DNA from: Isoperla grammatica | Taxonomy: Eukaryota; Arthropoda; Insecta; Plecoptera; Perlodidae | Reading direction: 5' to 3' | Assembly (NCBI GenBank): GCA_945910005.1 | Contig: OX246747.1 | Location: 33,274,293 to 33,338,292 of the forward strand | Length of the DNA stretch: 64,000 nucleotides | Shown here: positions 1-11,893 of the stretch, piece by piece | Numbering within the stretch: position 1 is the first letter of the stretch | Layout: each line of letters starts with the position of its first letter | Made by a program: the position numbers and the translations under genes | The notes under the pieces: generated by a model | What the model was told of the DNA's origin: nothing | Databases searched by the model: none | What the model saw: the letters and a program-made list of their open reading frames with translations, nothing else

Positions 1-539
1 TAATCATTAGTAAATCTTCAGTTACAACATTTTTGTAAATGAGTATTGAAAGTGAACCTATTGTTCGATTTTTCTTTAATCAAAATCAACTAATCTTTAA
101 TTTAAAAAAAAATCACCTACATTTTTGAAATCGAAAACATACAAAATTTCAGACGAACAATGTAACATTTTAATTTTTCGTACCGATCACGTTTACACAA
201 AAATAGTAAACAAACAACTTACATATATTTTGTGTAGGTAAACCTTTCGATTTCTCCACACACACACACACGCGCACACACACTTAAAAACACACTTTTC
301 AAACTTTTTCTTTACCACACGATAATACCTTGACGGGTCGCACACAATATTTACACACGAGTAATAGACTTGAAATCACGTGTACGCCACATTACAATCA
401 TCACAAACACAAACACATTATAATAGAAACACTTTTAAAAACCCCGAGAATATTTTAAAAAACACTTATCAAGAAACATCGAAGAAAACGTTCTAAAATT
501 CAAACCACTGTACCGTTCTACTACTAAAAAATCACATCA
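1..539. other. AT-rich non-coding DNA, no gene seen
   Basis: No exon or named repeat is recognised apart from a short CA-rich stretch near 258-290. It leads into the CpG-rich block to its right. Confidence 0.5.
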
Positions 540-850
540 CATTTCAAATCGCGCCACGTAAATCGTCCGTTCCGTTTACAACAAGGCAGTGGGATTAGAA
601 TTGCGATCCCCCTACTTCTAAACCACCGACGTTACTGCTGGTAAACTTTCACGTCGTCGACTCGCACGTTGCGGCGTTCGTTCGGTTGCGTGTTTCGCCA
701 CGCGAGAGCGGTAGTAGTCGCGTCTACCGTGGCGCATTCTATCGGGCGACGCGGGCACTAATTACCCGCGCGGCAGTTTATTAGTTCCGGCGTCCGCCGC
801 AACGACCGTAGTGCGATCTAGCGGGGAAAGACGGAGCTAATGGGGGATGC
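540..850. promoter_or_regulatory. CpG-rich block, possible promoter or first exon
   Basis: CG dinucleotides are abundant here (for example around 661-800) in sharp contrast to the AT-rich surroundings. No long reading frame fits. The block could be the promoter or 5' untranslated exon of a gene leaving the window to the left on the minus strand. Composition is seen; the role is inferred. Confidence 0.35.
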
Positions 851-1106
851 AACAGATGTTTTAAGAAGTGGGCTGCTTCGAGCTCGTAGCAAGTACGTTT
901 ATTGTGGGATAGATGGCAGCACTGACGTCGTCAATGTTATTGGGGTGTAAAACTAAAAATGGGGTACTAGAGATGACACGTATTGCTTGTAAACGGCTCC
1001 TGAAGGACAATCTATGCCATAGGGTGAGTCTTGTTGCGTTTCTTGTAGCTATTATTGCGATCATGTTATTCAAGACGATGAAGGGTGATATAGATGAAGT
1101 ATAGAG

Positions 1107-1265
1107 CACTCAAAATACACTAGATGCATTCTGGTGGCAAGAAAATAAACTTCTAAAAAGAGTGGTTTAGCGGTCAATTTTCATTGTTGTTTCATTGTTA
1201 TTATTCATCAATGGCGCTGAAAGAAGGTTGCTTAGCAGCGCTATCTATGTTAGTTTTGAGTCCTC
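1107..1265 (+). mobile_element. Short dispersed repeat, copy 1 (ACTCAAAA ends)
   Basis: Closely similar to 29985-30150, including 'GCATTCTGGTGGCAAGAAAA' and the final 'GCTTAGCAGCGCTATCTATG'. Both copies begin near ACTCAAAA and end near TTTGAGTC, suggesting short inverted ends of a MITE. No coding capacity. Confidence 0.5.
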
Positions 1266-1300
1266 TTATTAAAATGGGAATGGAAGAACTATTTCCTATG

Positions 1301-1438
<138 letters not shown>

Positions 1439-1849
1439 AAGGTATTTTATTAAAAGGCGGGATAAAGGTTAGCGAAACCTACGGTAGGTTTTTTGTGGTA
1501 TATTTCAAACAACTTTGAAAATAGTTCTTATAGGTAGACACATACCGCAGCCGAGCATAATCAGGATCTACAGATAACGAAGCAAATATATGCAAAATTC
1601 ATAACGTTTGAATAAAATCCGATAATGCAATAGTATCTCAATTATCGGATATAATCCTATTATCGGATCAAATCCGAACGTGTTTGATTTCGCACATATT
1701 TTATTCCGTTATCTGAAAACCTTAATAATATCTATTTGCGGTATCTACCCACAATTTTGATTTCAAAAGTTGTTTTAAAGATAGGTTTAGAAAACCTTTT
1801 CCTTCTCAAGCTTTTCGAGCTCTGAATCGTTATACGAATGTTTCTCTAA

Positions 1850-2205
1850 TAAATAAATAAATTCACATTCAGAGTCTACCCACTCAGTAACTAAACTGAT
1901 TTGCAATGGGGGACTTTAATTTAAAGCGACTAAACCAACCCTGTAGGCTCCGAACACCATCGACGAGTGAGCGATAACCAATCAAAGATCGATATTTCAA
2001 ATACGAAACATATGAATCAGTGATTGGACAGTGTGCGGACAAATGCCAGAATCAACAAGGCCGATTCAGAACAACTTTGAATTTAATGAGTGCTTCGTTG
2101 CTAGGACGGCTCCAAAGTCACCGATTCCTAAGACAAGAAGTAATGGAATCGAATCCATATTAGAAGTTAAAAAACTTCTGCCTGAAGCGGGATTGTTAAC
2201 CATGC
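1850..2205 (-). mobile_element. tRNA-derived SINE, head-truncated (S1)
   Basis: Same body as the fuller copy at 23926-24353: an AAATAAATAAATTCACAT tail at the left, then the 'GAGTCTACCCACTCAGTAA' block, 'CCAATCAAAGATCGATATTT', and the 'AAAAAACTTCTGCCTGAAGC' neck. The tRNA-like head that should follow on the right is missing after about 2195. Transcription would run on the minus strand. Confidence 0.75.
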
Positions 2206-2518
2206 ATATAAATTATAAATTTTTATGTACACGCGCTTTTTAACCGTCTGACAAAAGTGTGTTTTTTTAACAGGAAATGATATAATTTTACTCTGCTGAG
2301 GCTTCTGCGTGTATGTACTTGACATCGCTAACATTCCCTCGAAATATGTACACGCGGAATATCTGTGGCTTCAAAGAGCTTTGCAGCGAGTATGGACAGC
2401 CTACGGCGGTTTTACCTTTATTAAACTGATGTCTATGGAGCTCCACGTTAAATCTGTTCAACCCTTACACGTGTCCTAAATGTAGGCCGCAACTTTGTGA
2501 AACCATGGACTTATAATA

Positions 2519-2859
2519 ATTCATAGTTCCCACGTGACGTCACAGCGGCCATGATTGCGACACAGTTGATGAGGACCAATCCTAGATCATTGGCAAATAC
2601 TATTCAAATTTAATAAATAAGCCTAATTTAGAACCAAAAAAGTAAACATAATTAATAAAAAAAATAAAAATAGGTACCAAATATACCAATTTTATTAAAA
2701 AAAAAAAAAAAAAAAAAAACAGGCTAAATTTTAAAGAACTAAGAATTTATGTGTTCTACCGCAACAGTTTTCGATTGTTTCTCCATGGCAACGACAAAGT
2801 TTGATCACAAATGTGGCCGCTACACGCAAAGATGTGACGTACGTGCAACCTATGAATAG
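2519..2859. mobile_element. MITE family 'ATTCATAG', copy 1
   Basis: About 340 bp with inverted ends: ATTCATAGTTCCCACGTG on the left and the complement of GCACGTACGTCACATC on the right. It matches 31896-32216 along its length. An internal run of about 25 A is at 2696-2719. The left end carries CACGTGACGTCAC, a joined E-box and CRE-like core. Confidence 0.7.
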
Positions 2860-4261
2860 TTACTTCGTTACTGGACATATATCAGCTAAAACAAATCAAT
2901 GTACCAATTAAATAGCCACGGAAGATGGCAGTGGGCAGCCATTCTAGCCCTTAAGTTTCGGATTTTGACATTGTTCACATTGTTGTTGTGACTATTGATG
3001 TGTAATTGCCTAGCGATAGGGGCTAAAATGTCCTGAGAATGTCAAAAACCGGAAATGATAATCGCAGACGCGTATTCCCACCGTGTTGCACATCCGGATA
3101 GTTCTAAGTCCATTGTCAAACTGATATTTGAACCTGGTGCTAAAAAATAGAAACGTTTAAACAAGTTCAATTGGGCACATAGAAAATAACGCGTCTCAAA
3201 CATGTTGTTTATTCCTAGTTTACCGTATCAATTTGAACGAAGGTAATTTATTTTCTCGCAGGTTATATAAACAGTGAGTGGCTGTTTAATTAAATTGTTC
3301 TACATTTCCTCATTCATGTCCAAAATGAAATGTATGTCTGACGTCATTGTTAGTTAAACAACGCTGTTAGTGCATAAATTGAAGCGATATAGACATACAT
3401 CTGTAGGTAAACACGAATATGTTATAGATTATGGACAAAATCAAGTTGAAAAGACACTATATCTCCCGCATTTCTTTTAAAATTACTCTAAATATTAGGT
3501 ACTGGGTCTTCTCTTAAAAACTAAACAATCATGTCATTTGAATGTTCATGATTCATTAGCTTTCAATATACGCCCGAAGTTTTCCCGCCACAATGATAAC
3601 AATAACCTGTTGAAGAGAATTTTGTTCTAATATTTGATTTTTGAAAACAGAATAATAGTATGAATGTCTGTATGCGTAAACAAAATAATGTTACGCCAAT
3701 ATATCATTACAAACATTAAGAATTAAACGATTGATGCTTTTAGAACGCGGTAAAGGATATCGCTTGAGCTACCTACCTTAATGGTTCTCAATTACACGTC
3801 GAAACCCCAAGCGAACTCATCTATCTCCGTAGTTATATATAGTACACGACACGACTCACAACTTTTGTCCGAGACTGTACCTATGCACGATTGATTGATT
3901 ACACGGCGAACGAACAACTAAGAAAGTTAGCCATTGGTAAACTGCCAATACTTCACTATTGGTATCCATGACAAGAGGAGAGCTTTGAGCTTTATTACCC
4001 CTCCTCCCCCCCCCCCCCTCTCGTCGTTCAACTTCGACTGGATAGTTGGAGTGTTGTGAACTTTGCTAGACAACTCGCGAGACGCTCCGATTCACAAAGC
4101 TTTGACTTCGAGGAAATAATTATTTCAAAGTAAGTTTATACAACAACTTGGCTGCCACGAGATACGGTAACTATCAAATGCTAACATTTACATTCTACAA
4201 GAACCTTGTTCGGTGAATAAACATATTTATATGACGTACAAGTACTGATTTTCAGTAGGGC
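2860..4261. other. Non-coding, nothing recognised
   Basis: No supportable gene. It holds a C-run near 4004-4018 and ordinary AT-rich sequence. Confidence 0.4.
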
Positions 4262-4430
4262 GTCATTAGTACATTTTTATAATGTGCTTCGTTGCTATGA
4301 CGGCTCCAAATTCACCGTTTACATATCATACGCATAGATTTAATTATATTTCTCACGCTAAAAAGTGGGAATCAAACCCTGCAGCTTCGGATTAAAAGCA
4401 AGAATAAATCTACTAGACCAAGGAGATAAA
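4262..4430 (-). mobile_element. Degraded tRNA-derived SINE remnant (S7)
   Basis: The fragment 'GTGCTTCGTTGCTATGACGG' matches the SINE body. It is followed by a decayed tRNA-like head whose complement still shows a B-box-like GGGTTTGATTCC and an A-box-like TGGTCTAGTAG. Same orientation as S1. Confidence 0.5.
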
Positions 4431-4745
4431 AAATTGGCAAACGCATAAATAAATCAATGTTAAGTATCTCTTTCAATCTAAAAAAGATGTATTAATGACA
4501 TCACATACAAAATATAGAAAACTACTTTATATTTTTTTCTCTTGCCCACTGCCCTCTTTGCATTACTTAAGGCTATACCACCAATGGTTTCCATGCAAAT
4601 AAGTGTTTAAGCAGTGAACCTTACACAAAGAGGTCTTACATAACGTGGAAGTAATTAAAACCTTTTTTTTTGCACAATTAGACATAACGTCAATATTACA
4701 TTTTACATCCACGTTACGTGTATACGCTGACCAACAATTCTGGAT

Positions 4746-4890
4746 TAAGACCCGGTTTTTCAATAGGTTAACGGGTCGTTAACGGGGCCGTTAGCTGACG
4801 GTCAATAATCTGTAACCCAACAAACCCTATGCAGATAACGGACCGTCAGTTAACGGCCCCGTTAATGACCGATTGAAAAACCGGGTCTTA
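4746..4890. mobile_element. 145-bp TIR MITE
   Basis: Ends are the perfect inverted repeat TAAGACCCGGTTTTTCAAT and its complement. The arms extend about 50 bp with small mismatches (AACGGGGCCGTTA...TAACGGCCCCGTTA). The duplication at the ends is consistent with TA. Confidence 0.8.
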
Positions 4891-4952
4891 GATCATTTGT
4901 TATTAATTTTATCAGTGTGCAAGACGTTCAGCGTGTATACACAACATATTAA

Positions 4953-5411
4953 CCCTGTTTACATGGCGGACTGAGTCCGGTACTGAGTACGGTCCAGGGC
5001 CATGTAAACACCTAAAAGATGGGACCGAACCGACTGGGTCCGGTCCGCCAAACAAGCTAGACCGTACCGAAAGACCGACTCAGTCCTATCCTGTAAACGG
5101 GTAGAACGTACTGACTGAAGAACTGGAACTTTGAACGAACGCTGTTTGTAGATGAATAAGATGGAAAATGATTGTAGTTGCCATCAACAAAAATCAAGTA
5201 AAATATTTACAACAGTTTGTAACCTTTTGTTCGCCGGGATGCATCTTTAAATTAATTTTATATGGCAGAAGAAAAAAGTAGGGTTGTGTACGACCAAAAC
5301 GAACAAGTGTGGCGCGAGACCGAAATCAAGTTTGGGTACACCTTCATATAAACGCAAGCGGCCATGACAGTTCTCAGTCTGGTGCTCAGTACGGTCCGCC
5401 ATGTAAACATA
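4953..5411. mobile_element. TIR MITE with GTTTACATGGCGGAC ends
   Basis: CCTGTTTACATGGCGGAC at the left end is mirrored at 5394-5411. The ACTGAG-type inner arm also repeats, and a further internal inverted pair (GTACGGTCC) sits near the left end. No coding capacity seen. Confidence 0.65.
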
Positions 5412-5735
5412 GCTATTATAACCTTATGTGAGACAGACTCTAGTATTATATCCACACAGCTTTGCTCTCGAGTTCAACACAGCCATTATTGCTATAGATA
5501 ATAAGTACCCAGCCGGCTAGAATCTTGGATCTAGTATTTAGGAAACCCGAACAGATAATTGTCTAACTTGTTGCTTCGTAAATGTAGGAATATTGTGTTC
5601 TACATTACTAGGAGGTTCTGTAGCGTTAAATTGAATTGAATAACCGTTCGATCGTTGTTGAGACTCTAAGATGTTTCAAATCATTTCAAAATATACAATA
5701 ATACATGTATCTATATTCTATGTATATTTTTTATT

Positions 5736-5800
5736 TGTATATTAATTTATTTAATGTCTATCCTATTCAGTTATAAAAACTGATTTAAAAAGGAGGACCT
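5736..5800 (-). mobile_element. SINE/LINE 3' tail fragment (TTTA)n, copy 1
   Basis: 'TTTAATGTCTATCCTATTCA' followed by an AGGAGGACC box. The same tail occurs at 21143-21222 and 42668-42776, and inverted at 21698-21766. Confidence 0.55.
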
Positions 5801-5814
5801 TAAGAGCGTTCGGC

Positions 5815-6185
5815 AGTAGGAGTTTTACAGATGTATTGGCCGTCAACTAATTTCTCTTAAACTAATAGTTGGATAATTATAAATATTTACCTACTTGTAG
5901 AGGGATGTCATATCTACGCATAGTATTAAGTACATTTGTCACCAACCTATTCAAAAACAATGTACCCATTTTTAAAGAGTTTCGCCCTATTATTTCGCCG
6001 AACATTTTCGATGAAAGTAATTTATTTTCATAATTCAAACGTGAGTATTTTATTTTTGAGCAGGCTTGTCACAAATATACTTAATACCATGCGTAGATAT
6101 GACATCCCTCTGTAAGTAGGTACATTTTCAGAATAATCATATTATTTAAGAGAAATTAGTTGACTAGAGACGTCAAAACTACTTC
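5815..6185. mobile_element. Foldback element, complete copy
   Basis: Left arm (AGTAGGAGTTTTACAGATG ... GAGGGATGTCATATCTACGC) and right arm (GCGTAGATATGACATCCCTC ... ) are inverted copies separated by a unique core. A half copy in reverse orientation follows the N gap at 9211-9478. Confidence 0.7.
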
Positions 6186-6289
6186 CGAATCATCTTTCTA
6201 TGCAAACAATTAATAACAATGAAATCATAAATAACAACAACAAAAACAAAACAAACTAATGTACTAAAAAAAAAAATTAAGAACATGAA

Positions 6290-6525
6290 AAAATAATTTG
6301 AAATTAAATAAAATCAAATCAAGTAGAAATGCAATATATTAAATAATAAAAATAAAAGTATATAAATATGAAAGAACAAAAAAAAATTTGGAAAAAAAAA
6401 TATACATATATATATGATTTGGTATTATATGAAATGCAATAAATTATTAAATAATAAAAATAAAAGTATATAAATATGAGAGAACAAGAAAAAAAAAATT
6501 GGAAAAAATATATACATATACATGA
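6290..6525. repeat. Tandem duplication of about 115 bp
   Basis: Two adjacent A-rich copies share 'AATAATAAAAATAAAAGTAT', 'AAATATGA(A/G)AGAACAA' and a following 'TATACATATA' block. Confidence 0.7.
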
Positions 6526-6870
6526 TTTTGAGCTTTTGGTAACGGATCAATGACTTTCTGTATCAGCAGGAAGAATAACCTCACAGCACCAACATGCCCG
6601 CACACAAATCCCCAAATTTAATCCGTTCAAAACACGGTTCCCAAACACCACCACGCAGCCAGGATTGGTTTGGTCACCGTTCGAGCCATTCAATTAGTAA
6701 AACGTGTTCAATTAGCCGGAGGTCTATATGTGTCGTGCTGTTGCCATGGCTACGCGATACAATATAATTATATCCTGATGGGCTTTTATGTCACGGCCGT
6801 GTTTATCGGTGATTATTCATCGGGTAGACATCAAATACTGTATGTATACCTAACATCAGTGGTGTATTTG

Positions 6871-7532
6871 AGCCTAGGCGGGCTTAGGCGCCGCCTAGGC
6901 ACTTTTATTTGGAGGCTAGGCTAACCTAGGCGCTTTTATTTTGAGGCTTGGCTAGCCTAGGCGCTTTTATTTGAAGGCTAGACTAGCCTTAGCTCTTTTA
7001 TTTTGAGGTTTAGCTAGCCTAGGCGCTTTTTTTTTGGAGGCCTAGGATAGCCTAAGCTCTTTTATTTTGAGGTTTAGCTAGCCAAGGCGCTTTTTTTTTT
7101 TTTTGGAGGCTAGGATAGCCAAAGCTCTTTTATTTTGAGGTTTAGCTAGCCTAGGCGCTTTTTTTTGGAGGCTAGGATAGCCTAAGCTCTTTTATTTTGA
7201 GGCTTGGCTAGCCTAGGCGCTTTTATTTGGAGGCTAGGCTAGCCTAGGCGCTTTTATTTTGAGGCTTGGCTAGCCTAGGCGCTTTTTTTTGAGGCTAGGA
7301 TAGCCTAAGCTCTTTTATTTTGAGGTTTAGCTAGCCTAGGCGCTTTTATTTGGAGGCTAGACTAGCCTAGGCGCTTTTATTTTGAGGCTTGGCTAGCCTA
7401 GGCGCTTTTATTTGGAGGCTAGGCTAGCCTAGGCGCTTTTATTTGGAGGCTAGGCTAGCCTAGGCGCTTTTATTTGGAGGCTAGGCTAGTCCAGGCGCTT
7501 TTATTTGAAGGCTAGGCAAGCCTAGGCGTTTT
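6871..7532. repeat. 31-bp palindrome-rich minisatellite
   Basis: About 20 copies of a roughly 31-bp unit built from GCGCTTTTATTTGGAGGCTA and GGCTAGCCTAG. Each unit carries a self-complementary core (GGCTAGCC, CCTAGG). Variants differ in the T-run length and in GGTTTAGC versus GGCTTGGC, giving a patchwork of subtypes. Confidence 0.9.
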
Positions 7533-7539
7533 TTACACT

Positions 7540-8560
7540 ACTATTGTTTAAATTCTTGACCCATGTAGTTTTCACAATATCTATAACCGAGAAAAAATAT
7601 GTTTCCTCAACGTCTTCATGTACTCAAGGTTTAATTTCTGTCGAATCTTTTTCCGGCCACTTAAAAACAATCGCCATCGCCCCCCACCCCGTGCACACGT
7701 AAATTCGACCCCCTAGGCACTTTATATTTTAGTAATACACAACTGCCTACCATGTTTGGTACAAGTATTTGCTAGACATGATGTCTGTATAGACTAGGCT
7801 TAGGCTTTGAGCATTTCAAGCCAAACATGTTTTCTTTATAGTATACCAGTGACGGTGGTCCTTTGTTTACAATCAAGCGTGGAATATCGTCCAATCAGCA
7901 CAAAGCTATAGCTTAGACAATGCGCGCGCTACGTCGGTACTCCCTTGTGGCTCTTGGGACAAATTTTCCCCGCTACGCAGCGTATCTAATCTCCGTGATT
8001 TATGCCTCTAACTTCAATGTCCAGTTAAAGTAAATTCAACTGTCAGGAAAGCCAAGTTTGGTGTATTTCTATTGGCCGTTGTCATGGTGCAAAACAATTT
8101 ACTGAAAAGTAGATTTTACCTGGTGGACATTGAAATACCGGCCCCGAGAATTCTTTATGCGTGTTTCGAACAATGTTTTTCAGGTGACGTGACTATACCT
8201 GTACGACCCGTCCCTTCAAGGTGTGATTATCTCACCCCCCTCCCCCCCACCCCCCTTGTGATGATGTGAGAGTGATTAATTAACTCTGCTTAGCTTTACT
8301 TTCCTTTGGGCAATCTCTCTCATTATCCTCCACTAAGCTATAGACAACCAACGCCTTCATTTAGCCGTATTTGTGCAGACACACACTATAGGTACCGCTT
8401 TGATCTTGAGTTATACACTCTGTTTATTATTATGTACTAGAACAAGTTGTCTATTGTACTCCACATATCCTCAGGGTGCGAATTGACGCCTTGGCAGAGG
8501 GGGGTGACCAAGTGTAGTATCGTTGAGTGAGTAATATAGGGCAGAGGCTCCACGCCATCG
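7540..8560. other. Non-coding, nothing recognised
   Basis: No credible exon. A pyrimidine-rich stretch is at 8230-8260. Confidence 0.4.
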
Positions 8561-8600
8561 GCAGATGGTCTACCGCCTTTTACTACCCAACATACTTTAT

Positions 8601-8725
8601 AGGGTAGTTTAAGTTTGCCAAGCGACGCGATGACGGAGCCTGATCGGTCGGCTACTTCACCGAAGATATACGGAGACAGCCGAAAACTCAGTGATCGCGT
8701 CGTTTGGCGAACTTCTACTACCCGA
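8601..8725. mobile_element. Small TIR element (imperfect)
   Basis: GGGTAGTTTAAGTTTGCCAA at the left matches the complement of the right end (TTGGCGAACTTCTACTACCC), with further arm pairing through GCGACGCGAT. About 120 bp. Confidence 0.5.
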
Positions 8726-9011
8726 CTAAAGTAGCTAATGAGCCATGTTTGTGTAGTGAACCATTATAATTGGCTTGTAAACCAAGATTTACTATAGAAA
8801 AACACGGTTGCCAATTTTATAATAACCGAAGTCGAAAGAATGTCACCCTTTGAAAGAAAAAGCATTGCAAGGAAATGACAACAGCGTGCGCTACCTGTTG
8901 GCCCTTTAAACCCTATTTCACAGTCTGTTAGAGACAAACATTGGTCATTAGCTCTATACACGTTTCGTTTCTACTACGAACGGACAGGCTTTACACTTCC
9001 ACTACCTGGCT

Positions 9012-9211
9012 NNNNNNNNNNNNNNNNNNNNNNNNNNNNNNNNNNNNNNNNNNNNNNNNNNNNNNNNNNNNNNNNNNNNNNNNNNNNNNNNNNNNNNNNN
9101 NNNNNNNNNNNNNNNNNNNNNNNNNNNNNNNNNNNNNNNNNNNNNNNNNNNNNNNNNNNNNNNNNNNNNNNNNNNNNNNNNNNNNNNNNNNNNNNNNNNN
9201 NNNNNNNNNNN
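9012..9211. other. Assembly gap (run of N)
   Basis: About 200 unspecified bases. The DNA just right of it is one arm of the foldback family seen whole at 5815-6185, so the missing arm probably lies inside the gap. Confidence 0.95.
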
Positions 9212-9478
9212 CAAAAATAATATACTCACGTTTGAATGTTGCAAATAAATTAGTTTCATCGAAAATGTTTCGGCGAAATAATACGGAGAATCTGTTCAAA
9301 AATGAGTACATTGTTTTTGAAACACGTTGGTGACAAATGTACTTAATACCAAGCATAGATATGACATCCCTCTACAAGTGGGTAAATATTTATAATAATC
9401 CTACCATTAGTTTGAGGGTAATTAGTTTACGGCCAATACATCTGTAAAACTCCTACTGCCGATCGCACTTAAGACAAG
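9212..9478. mobile_element. Half of foldback element beside the gap
   Basis: Inverted match to 5815-6060: 'GACATCCCTCTACAAGTGGG', the 'TCGAAAATGTTTCGGCGAAA' core and the CATCTGTAAAACTCCTACTG end are all present. The other arm is not in the assembled sequence. Confidence 0.65.
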
Positions 9479-9730
9479 ATCCAAGAGAGCGTTGTAGTTA
9501 CCTCACTACGAAGTTACACAATTAACAAGATGGCGACCAGACCTGTAACGCAGCGGGAGATCCGCCATTTCATCAACTCTCAAGATAAAGTAATTGCGCG
9601 AGAGAAATCCCAATACAATTAGTTGTTCGGATGCATTAAAACGGTTTCCTCTCCTCTACACAAGAGGTTTCAGAAAACCCCCCGTGGAGTCCCCCGGAGC
9701 ATTGCGCGATATTTATCAGATGCTGCGCAC

Positions 9731-10055
9731 TAAGAGCAAACGGTAGTCTTCTACTACGTCAAAAACCAGCAGAAAATTTTCATTTGAAATTTTTTTGAAA
9801 CACAAAATCGAAAATCTGAGGAATCATACAGCTGTGGTTTGGTAAGCCCAACAAACTGAATAATAAATGTATTTCACATTATAATCTATACGACTGTGAA
9901 ACTTATTTCATTAGTAATTTAATGAAAGAAAAATCACAGTCATACTGATTATAGGCCTAATGTTAAATACATTTATCATTCAGTCTGTAGGGGTTAGCAA
10001 ACCACAGCGCTATGATTAATCAGATTTTCGATTTTGTGTTTCAACTTTGAGATAT
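9731..10055. mobile_element. MITE family A, copy 1
   Basis: Contains the family's inverted landmarks: CTACTACGTCAAAAACC at the left, then 'AAAATCGAAAATCTGA', a TTTGGTAAGCCC box and the mirrored 'TTAGCAAACCACAG' and 'CAGATTTTCGATTTTG'. The right end looks shortened. Related copies are at 11894-12270, 13310-14100, 16150-16290 and 36432-36797. Confidence 0.65.
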
Positions 10056-10101
10056 AGGACCGGTCTTACAATCGCCTAATAAGAAAGTTATTTTTATAAA
10101 T

Positions 10102-10308
10102 TAAGCTTTTTGGAGGATTTAAAAGGTTTTGATTGGTGGTTGCCATGGAGACAACAAGCTATTCGACGAATAAGTAGTTATTGAGACATTGTAATACTGG
10201 GCCTAAAATTCACTCTTACAATGCCCCAATAACTACTTATTCGTCGAATAGCTTCTTGTCTCCAAGGCAACCACCAATCAAAACCCTTGAAATCCTCCAA
10301 AAAGCTTA
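10102..10308. mobile_element. Near-perfect foldback MITE
   Basis: Arms of about 85 bp are inverted copies: TAAGCTTTTTGGAGGATTT and CTATTCGACGAATAAGTAGT on the left, their complements on the right, with a short central loop. No gene. Confidence 0.85.
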
Positions 10309-10747
10309 TTTACTACATTCAACTTTCCGATTCTATTATTATAATACCACCCACTTAATAAGGATACAGAATATTTTCGATTGATATAAAATCGGACAAT
10401 TCCCAACACTTTTCGATTTAATCCAAAAGTATTAATTTTTCACCGTTCAGACCACGAGCGAATGACTATCCGAAACATTTGATTTTCAACACGACGCAAA
10501 ACCTATTCGATTCTCTCGCATATCAGATCGCCACAGTTAATCTCTACGTTGCAGCAGTGTGTGTGTTGACATGTATTCATGCGCGCATGTGTTGGCTAGG
10601 CAAGAGTATAAAATGGACCCATTACATCTGTCGGTTAACATTAAGCTCACGAACGTCATAAAAACAAAAAAACACAACGTCCATTCGACGCATTCGCACG
10701 AAGCACACTCATTGTGTGGCTGCTCGGTCGTTGGTCTAGTGACTTTT

Positions 10748-10909
10748 TAGCACAAGACCCAATTCCAAAAATAGCCGTGTTGCCCGTGTTTTGTTTTGGA
10801 CAAACATAAATATGCACCAATCAAAGAAAGATATAACATTGGCGTTGCTTAGCAACACATTGTTTGTCCGCCTGTGATGTCACAACCCTCTCAATTGAGT
10901 CCTGTGCTA
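10748..10909. mobile_element. MITE with TAGCACAAGACTCAAT ends, copy 1
   Basis: TAGCACAAGACCCAATTCC at the left pairs with CAATTGAGTCCTGTGCTA at the right. Internal landmark 'CACATTGTTTGTCCGCCTGT'. A partial copy follows at 10979-11079, and an interrupted copy lies at 29388-29979. Confidence 0.75.
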
Positions 10910-10978
10910 TTCAACAATTAAATATGCACAATTAATGTTAATAATAATACAAACTTATAAATTTAATACAAACATTTA

Positions 10979-11079
10979 ATATGCACCAATCAAAGAAGGA
11001 TACGACAATGGAGTTCCCTAGAAACACATTGTTTGTCCGCCTGTGATGTCACAGCCTTTTTAATTGAGTCTTGTGCTAT
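10979..11079. mobile_element. Same MITE, partial copy
   Basis: Repeats 'TATGCACCAATCAAAGAA' through TTGAGTCTTGTGCTA of the previous element, lacking its left end. Confidence 0.65.
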
Positions 11080-11180
11080 TCCTACCTCTAATGCAGCAGA
11101 AGTATTAAAAGTGTTAGTATTTTAGTAATACAAATCCGTGTTATGAATAATTATTAATCACAGTCGTTCTTCAACCCAGT

Positions 11181-11305
11181 ATTCATAGTCGTCCCCTACC
11201 CCTAGAGGCGCCCATCGTTTCTATGTTTTTTCTCTCTACGTGGGATGCATGAAAACGTTACCTAGCAACAATGGGCGCCCCTTGGTGTAAGGAACGACTA
11301 TGAAT
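11181..11305. mobile_element. 125-bp TIR MITE (ATTCATAGTCGT ends)
   Basis: ATTCATAGTCGTCCC at the left pairs with GGAACGACTATGAAT at the right, and GGCGCCCAT repeats inverted inside. Confidence 0.7.
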
Positions 11306-11893
11306 TCGTGTTCAACAAGACTGTAGATAGAATGATTGCTGAAAGAATGTCATGAAACCATAAGATATTGTGTGTGAGTACAGTTTGGGTAGAACACGTT
11401 ATTTTTAACCTGTTCATTACTCGAAATTATCGTTTAAGAACACGTTTATGTATACCAATAATATATTATTTCAATCTGATTTTATGACATCCTCTTTATA
11501 CCAGGACCAAGTACATAATTCAAGCTCTCAGTATGACGGCGAATGTATTCTACTTCACATCAGTAATTAAAAGTCCAGTCTCGCTCTAGTTTGGATCGAC
11601 GTTATTGAATATAGCTGCAGCGATAACCGCGGGCAAGCATCACACGTCATACTCTGTGCTCACGTGTGCGATACACGGTCGGGTTAGAGAGCGATTGATG
11701 ACGGGTGTTGGGGGGGGGGGGGGGAGGGGGAGACAGACAGTAATCCTGACGTATCAAATTTGTAGGGATTAAATGAAGAAAAGACGAGACAACTAATGAG
11801 AAAACGATGATTCGATACCAAATCGAGAATCGAGAGAGATATATCGATGTAGAGCTTCGCGAGTAGAAATGAACATCGAAGTTAAGATTAAGA

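Noticed and set aside
861..1109. Short frames at 861-1109 and similar 60-90 codon frames through 1-45 kb
   Set aside because: They lack splice context, codon bias or recognisable domains, and most overlap mobile elements.
8941..9356. Open frames across the N run
   Set aside because: The length comes from unspecified bases; the real flanks are a foldback element.
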